A DNA stretch of 64,000 bases, from the NCBI RefSeq assembly GCF_021130785.1, contig NC_060211.1:27823001-27887000 (forward strand), read 5' to 3'. Position 1 is the stretch's first letter; every line of letters begins with the position of its first letter. The notes below the pieces were generated by a model. The model had not been told where the DNA came from, searched no databases, and saw only the letters and a program-made list of their open reading frames with translations. Both the position numbers and the translations under genes were made by a program. This document shows positions 54,401 through 60,400 of this stretch, in pieces. This DNA comes from Homalodisca vitripennis. Taxonomy: Eukaryota > Arthropoda > Insecta > Hemiptera > Cicadellidae.

Positions 54401-57400
54401 CATTGCTTGCAACTTTTAGGGTTAAAGGTGATCAATTATGCCGTGTACAATAACGCCTTTAAAATGTTAACGCTTTGGTTCTTTGGCTAGTCCATGTAAA
54501 AAAACAACTTATATGGAAACAATTCAATTGTAATTCAAAATTTCTATGTTACCTTAACATTATATTATATTAAAACAGCAACACATTATATTGGCAAATT
54601 GCGAAAGAATTTACATCTCTATTTCAGTGTAAGATAAAACATAAATGAACAGTAATTAATTGGCCACATAACTTTCTTTAGATTGATCCTACTAAGAGTG
54701 AAATAAACAGAAATTCTAGAATGAACTAGTCACCTTGGGAACTATAGATCAATCGCAGTATTTTCTGGAATGGTCAGTTTTCAAGCTTGCAAAATAATTG
54801 CAATATATCAATTTTACCTAGAGGTTGTGGATATTTATTTTAATGGCATCCCTAATGGTTAAAAAATAATGCAATATCTCAAGTTCTATTATTAATAGAA
54901 AGATTAATCAAACAATATCATCTTTTAGTTCTTTCAATATGGGAGCTTAGAACAAAAATAGCCTAATATATACAAATGAAATATTTTATTAATCGTATAA
55001 AATAATTTTTCTGATCACACACATTACATCTGGACTAATTATAGGTATATTTTATGATTTACATTAGACAGTGGTGTTTTATCAAGATCTTTAATCATCT
55101 TCAAAACTAACAAAATTGTACAATTAATGTTATCAGAATTATCAAAAACTGATTAAATAGCTAGCAGCTCTACAAATAAGGACCCATAGATTTATGAAAT
55201 TGGTCATTAAATAAAGGTATATCTTCAGATCTAAAAATAAATAAATCTTTCTGTGACATTCTAATTTTGTAAACGTAAGTAGTTTTGGGCTACATGGTGT
55301 GGCAGCAAAAAGCTCTAATCAATGCCCATTTCTAGAATTAAGATGAATAAGAAATATATTTGAAAGATAGCCTGTGGAGGGAGGTGTCCTACAAGGCTTT
55401 GTTCTAGTAACAGTTTTTTGTTCCTTGCTTTTGCAAGTTCAGATAAATCAGAACTATATTTGAGAGACGTTCTATGCAGAGAGGTGTCCTACAAGGCTCT
55501 GTCCTAGTAACAGTTTTGTTTTTACTGTTCCTTGATTTTGCAAGTTCAGATAAATCAGAACTTTATTTGAGAGACGTTCTATGCAGAGAGGTGTCCTACA
55601 AGGCACGTCCTAGTACACAGTTTTGTTTTTACTGTTCCTTACCTTTGCAAATTTTAACTATAAAAGAAAGTATTACGGAGCTCTGTCAGTAATATACTGT
55701 GAACGTTACAGGGTGACTATGATGATGGCTCGCTGCCGATCCAAATGTGGATTAGGGAGGACAAGTACCTGGGTGCTTTGGATCCTAAAATGGAGGATTG
55801 GAAGGACGTCAGCAAGGATCTAATTGAATTTGGATTGGCTTTACCTGAACACAGGTAAGATATTTTCCTACATCACTAATTTCAGTTTGTGTCTTCAAAG
55901 TTCATTTTATTGTTATTGTAACAAACAAACCTCTGTATTTCGGGAGAAACAATACTTTTACTACAGTTTTTTTTTATGTTTTTATAATAGGCAATTCTTG
56001 TGATTTTTAGGATTTTTTAGTTCGATTTTTTTTATTTTTTGACAAATTTTTTTAAACAAAACTTACTAATAACTTATTGTATGATGAATCGATATTTGTT
56101 GATTCTTTTTTGTACATACTCTAGCAGTTACTCACAGCTTCACACACAATTTCATACTGAAAAATAGGAACATAGTGATAGTCACTGAAAGATATCCAAT
56201 CTCCTGATACATTGTAGATTTCAGTTTATAGAGCAGTGATTTGAGGCCGTGAAGTCAGCGGTACTAAAGTCAGTACACGACCAACAAAGTTATGATTCGT
56301 AATATAGAAAACCGGAATGTACAAAAGGTAAGGATTTCAAGTCTAATTTTAATTTTATTTCTGAGTGTTTTCATTTCCTCTTACCATAGCTGTATTATCA
56401 GCATCTTGTTACAATGACAATACAAAATTGTCACCCTGGAAAGGTTAGCGTTGAGGAAAAGTACCCTATATGATATGTAAACCTGAGCCTAATGTTTTAA
56501 TTTAGTGTCCAGAATGGCACAGATACAATGATCAGCATACCAGGAAGGCTAAGGTTTGTGTTCGACCATACTGTTATTTAGTACAAAGAGCCTGTGTACA
56601 ACAAAAGATATTGATTATGTCTAATAGCTCTTATGTATTTGTAAAATCGAAAATTGTCTTTGTTTCCTTTGTATGTATCAAAAGACATAATATTCAGCAG
56701 TAAAGTGTACTGCCATTGATCTCTTAACCATTAATCCATTAACCACATCACGGTACCATCTAGTAATGGCCAACACGGTACCAAAACATTGATCAAGAGA
56801 CGGTACTGTGATGATGACACACACTGTTAAATATATGTTTAAACATTAGTATGGGCTCAAATAATAAAGTTTGTGTATTAAAATGATCAAAATAACATGC
56901 ATTCCTCATATAAATATGCATTAACAATGAAATTAAGGTATTATGCTATATTTTTGGACTTTTTCTAACCAGTGACGAGATTGTCTGCAATGTAATATTT
57001 AGTTAAACAATTGATCAGTGTATTATCTTGTATTTTATGTTTGGGTGTTTCTGCAGTATAATCTAAGGCTTGAGTAAACAAACACAGTACTGGTTGACGT
57101 CCTTTCTGTTTTGTTTTTATTACGGCGATGTAATTTGAATTTTGCGAGCATGGCAGAGGCTTCAAATGAGTTTAACTGCGTTTTCTCAAAACAACTGAAT
57201 AGCAATAAAATTGAATTTTTTGTGAGAGTTTTGCTAAACCCTTGCAAATTTAATTGGATTTGTACAAGGAGGTTTGATGCAGGAATAGTTTCATAGGTAG
57301 TGGGTTAATTAATAGTTTCATATAATTATACAGTTTCAGGTTATTGATTTGATGATTTTGTTTTGTAATAGGTATCACAGTTTTAATAAATCTGAGAAAT

Positions 57401-60400
57401 CTGAGTCAACACTTCACGACGTTGACTCCAAGTCAGATGGAACAAGTAGCATTCAAAAATGGCTTGAAAACTCGTTTCAGGTATTTAAAAAAAAATTATT
57501 TTATTCATTTATTTACAGATTATGTAACTAATTTACTGTTAGTTTTTATTAATATGTTAGGGTATGACAAATACAAAAATACAGTACAGTTGATATAACT
57601 ATTAACTTTAGCCCAGGTATAAACAATAGGAAAACATGTGGAGTAGTGTATTCTAAAGAGTGTTCTGTAATAAAAACTAAAGGCCACATAGCATGAGCAG
57701 TACAATACAGTGCTGCTCATAATTTCTCATAATTTCATATAGCTCTATGTTCTACTATCGTGTCAATTGTATTACCAAAAGTGTGCTAATTATTCCTAAT
57801 CCTTGTTCTTAAGAACTCACTCCTTTTTCCAAGTTAATTATTGAATAAAGTCATTGACTAGGTCACCTTAACCCTGAAGCTGGCAGATAAAAAACCTGTA
57901 GTGGGGGCTATCTTAGAGCAGTTTATGAGTACTTATTCTAAATTATCTCCACCCTTCTAATACTGTGTTTTTGTAATGATATTATTGGCTGTTTTATGCA
58001 GCAATATCTGAAAAATAATAAAACATACTAACAAATATAATTCATTGATATTAATATTTTTCACATTGGATGAAACTTGAAGTTAAAAAATTTATTTTAC
58101 TCTATCATAAGGGGAGCATACATAGCAAACTAATATAAAGTTAGAAACTGATAATTCTAAAGTAGCCAAAAGATAGAAAAATGTATCTAGTTTCAGAAAA
58201 TATATCGTTGTATAGGGTTTGTACAACAACAAAATTTAAGAAGCTATTTACACCAACTTAGGCCTATTTCAAAACGGGTTAGATTCAAAACAATTCTTTC
58301 ATACGCTTATCGGTAAAACGCCAACATTTACATACAGTTAAAATTAAAAAAATAAACAATTACACAATAATATTTCGTCACTTAGACAATCAAACAACTT
58401 TGTTTATCATTCGTCACGTATAAATCAAATTCAACCATTGAAATAAATGTTTTCCGAACGAAAATAAGGACACAGTAATTGTACACTGAGTTAGTAAACG
58501 AGAACGGGAACTACAAACAACAACAAACGATCACAAATAACAGCTGTTTAGGAGGGTGAATAAGAATCAAAATAGTTTTGTGTTGAGAAAAACACCTCTA
58601 AATGGTATCTAATATCGTCACTAATTTTGATATTAAATGTTTTAACAAAAGAATCATTTTTTGACTCATGACGTTCAATTTTTAACGACTGCCATTGCAG
58701 CAGCTGTCCGTGTCATTGAAAATTGAACGACTGCCAACTTCAGGGTTAATTTGTGGTTTGAAATAGAGAAACTTTCTAGTTTCAAATTCAGACAACACAA
58801 AAACAAAATGAAATCATACATAAAACCATTCATGAATACACTTTACTTCAGTGATGTTTTGTTAGAAACTGTCTAGTTTAAAATTCAGAGACAATACAAA
58901 ATCAAATCATACATAAAAAAATGTATGAATACACTTCACTTCAATGTTGTTTTGTTATCTTTAAGGCCATGTCACACTGCCGTGGCGTCGCGTCCGTCCA
59001 TCTGCGGATGGATTTTTAAAATAATCGCTAACCATGTTGTCAAATAGGACAAGTCACACTGACATAACTGACGTGGCGCAACGTTCGTCGCGTCGGCCAC
59101 CGTCTGCTGCGCTATGCGGCTGGAGTGATCCTTGGCCGACGTCGGCGATGCTACGAAGGCTCGCGCATGCGCATAAAGCACTTCCCCAACTCCCTCACCG
59201 GGGCACCGCGCGCTCTTGCCACTGCCTACTCCTTTTATTTTATATTTTTAATAATTTGTTTAAAAAACCCTTGCGCGAAGCTCTAAAACAGCCGACACTC
59301 CAGGATGAAATGACCGCCAGTTCTAGGGTTAATAACTCTGGTGTCATGTTTATATGCAATCATTTTATTTGTTATTTTTCATATTATGTTTGATCTACAA
59401 CAAAATTAAATAGGCCTTATTTTAAAAACATAAAGACTTATTACAAAACTGAAAACACCAACACAAAAATTACAAAATAATCCTTTCAAGTGCATCTTAT
59501 ATATAAAAATCAATAGTTTTAAAGAGGTATTTAAAGTATTGAATGCCCTAATCACTAAGTTCATAATAGAAATAGTATTGCATGTAATAATGAAAATATA
59601 ATTTTGATAATAATTATTAATGAATACACTCCAGAACAATAAATTAACTTTGTAGAGCTATAACAAACTATTAATTCCACTATCAGTGTATAACTAAACA
59701 AATTCAAAGTATTTGAAACGCATAAGCAACTCCTACGGATGCGTGTCTGGTAGTTTGACGGAATTCGAGACCGTCGCGGCATACGCGGACGTTCATACTA
59801 TGGATGGACGGACGCGACGCCACGGCAGTGTGACATGGCCTTTAAAGTTGGAGTTATCTGTTCAAGTTGGTTACATGGTCATAACAGAAGGTCTTGTCTT
59901 GAAGACATGAGATGTTATTTTTCACGCAAAAAATAAAAATGTGACCTGAGTGTGTTGTCTGTGTGTTGTGAAATAAGTAATCAATGTATTATGAAGTGAT
60001 TTTCTTAAGACAATATTAATAAAGAAAGAAAAAAGCAGTTTGTTAAATTTATGTCACATCACTTCTTACAAAACTATTACCTATTCAGTTGCATTTGTAG
60101 CGTTAACTGTATGGCTCCTGTAAAAAAATTAATAGGCAAATATTATATTAATCACAAATATTAAAACACATGTCATTCTTTCTTTCTATTTTATTATTGT
60201 TTACAGTATGAAATGTCTCAAATTATCTTTAAAAATATATGAGTTTGTCCAGCTAATTGGTAAAAATTTAATAAAGTCTTTTTGGTCAAATTAACAAAAT
60301 TTCACACCATTAATGTTTTCTTCTTTTTTTACTCAAATTAAGAGAAAGATAAAAACAAAGAGGATACTAATTGCTGTAATAGTAGCTCTTATCTATCAGG

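Noticed and set aside
56749..57308. Ninth TTAA element
   Set aside because: TTAA is present at both edges but the inverted ends (CCACATCACGG against CCCACTACCTA) match too poorly.
59034..59393. 119-codon frame in the PIF-like MITE
   Set aside because: GC-rich non-autonomous element interior; no transposase motifs and an overlapping frame on the other strand.
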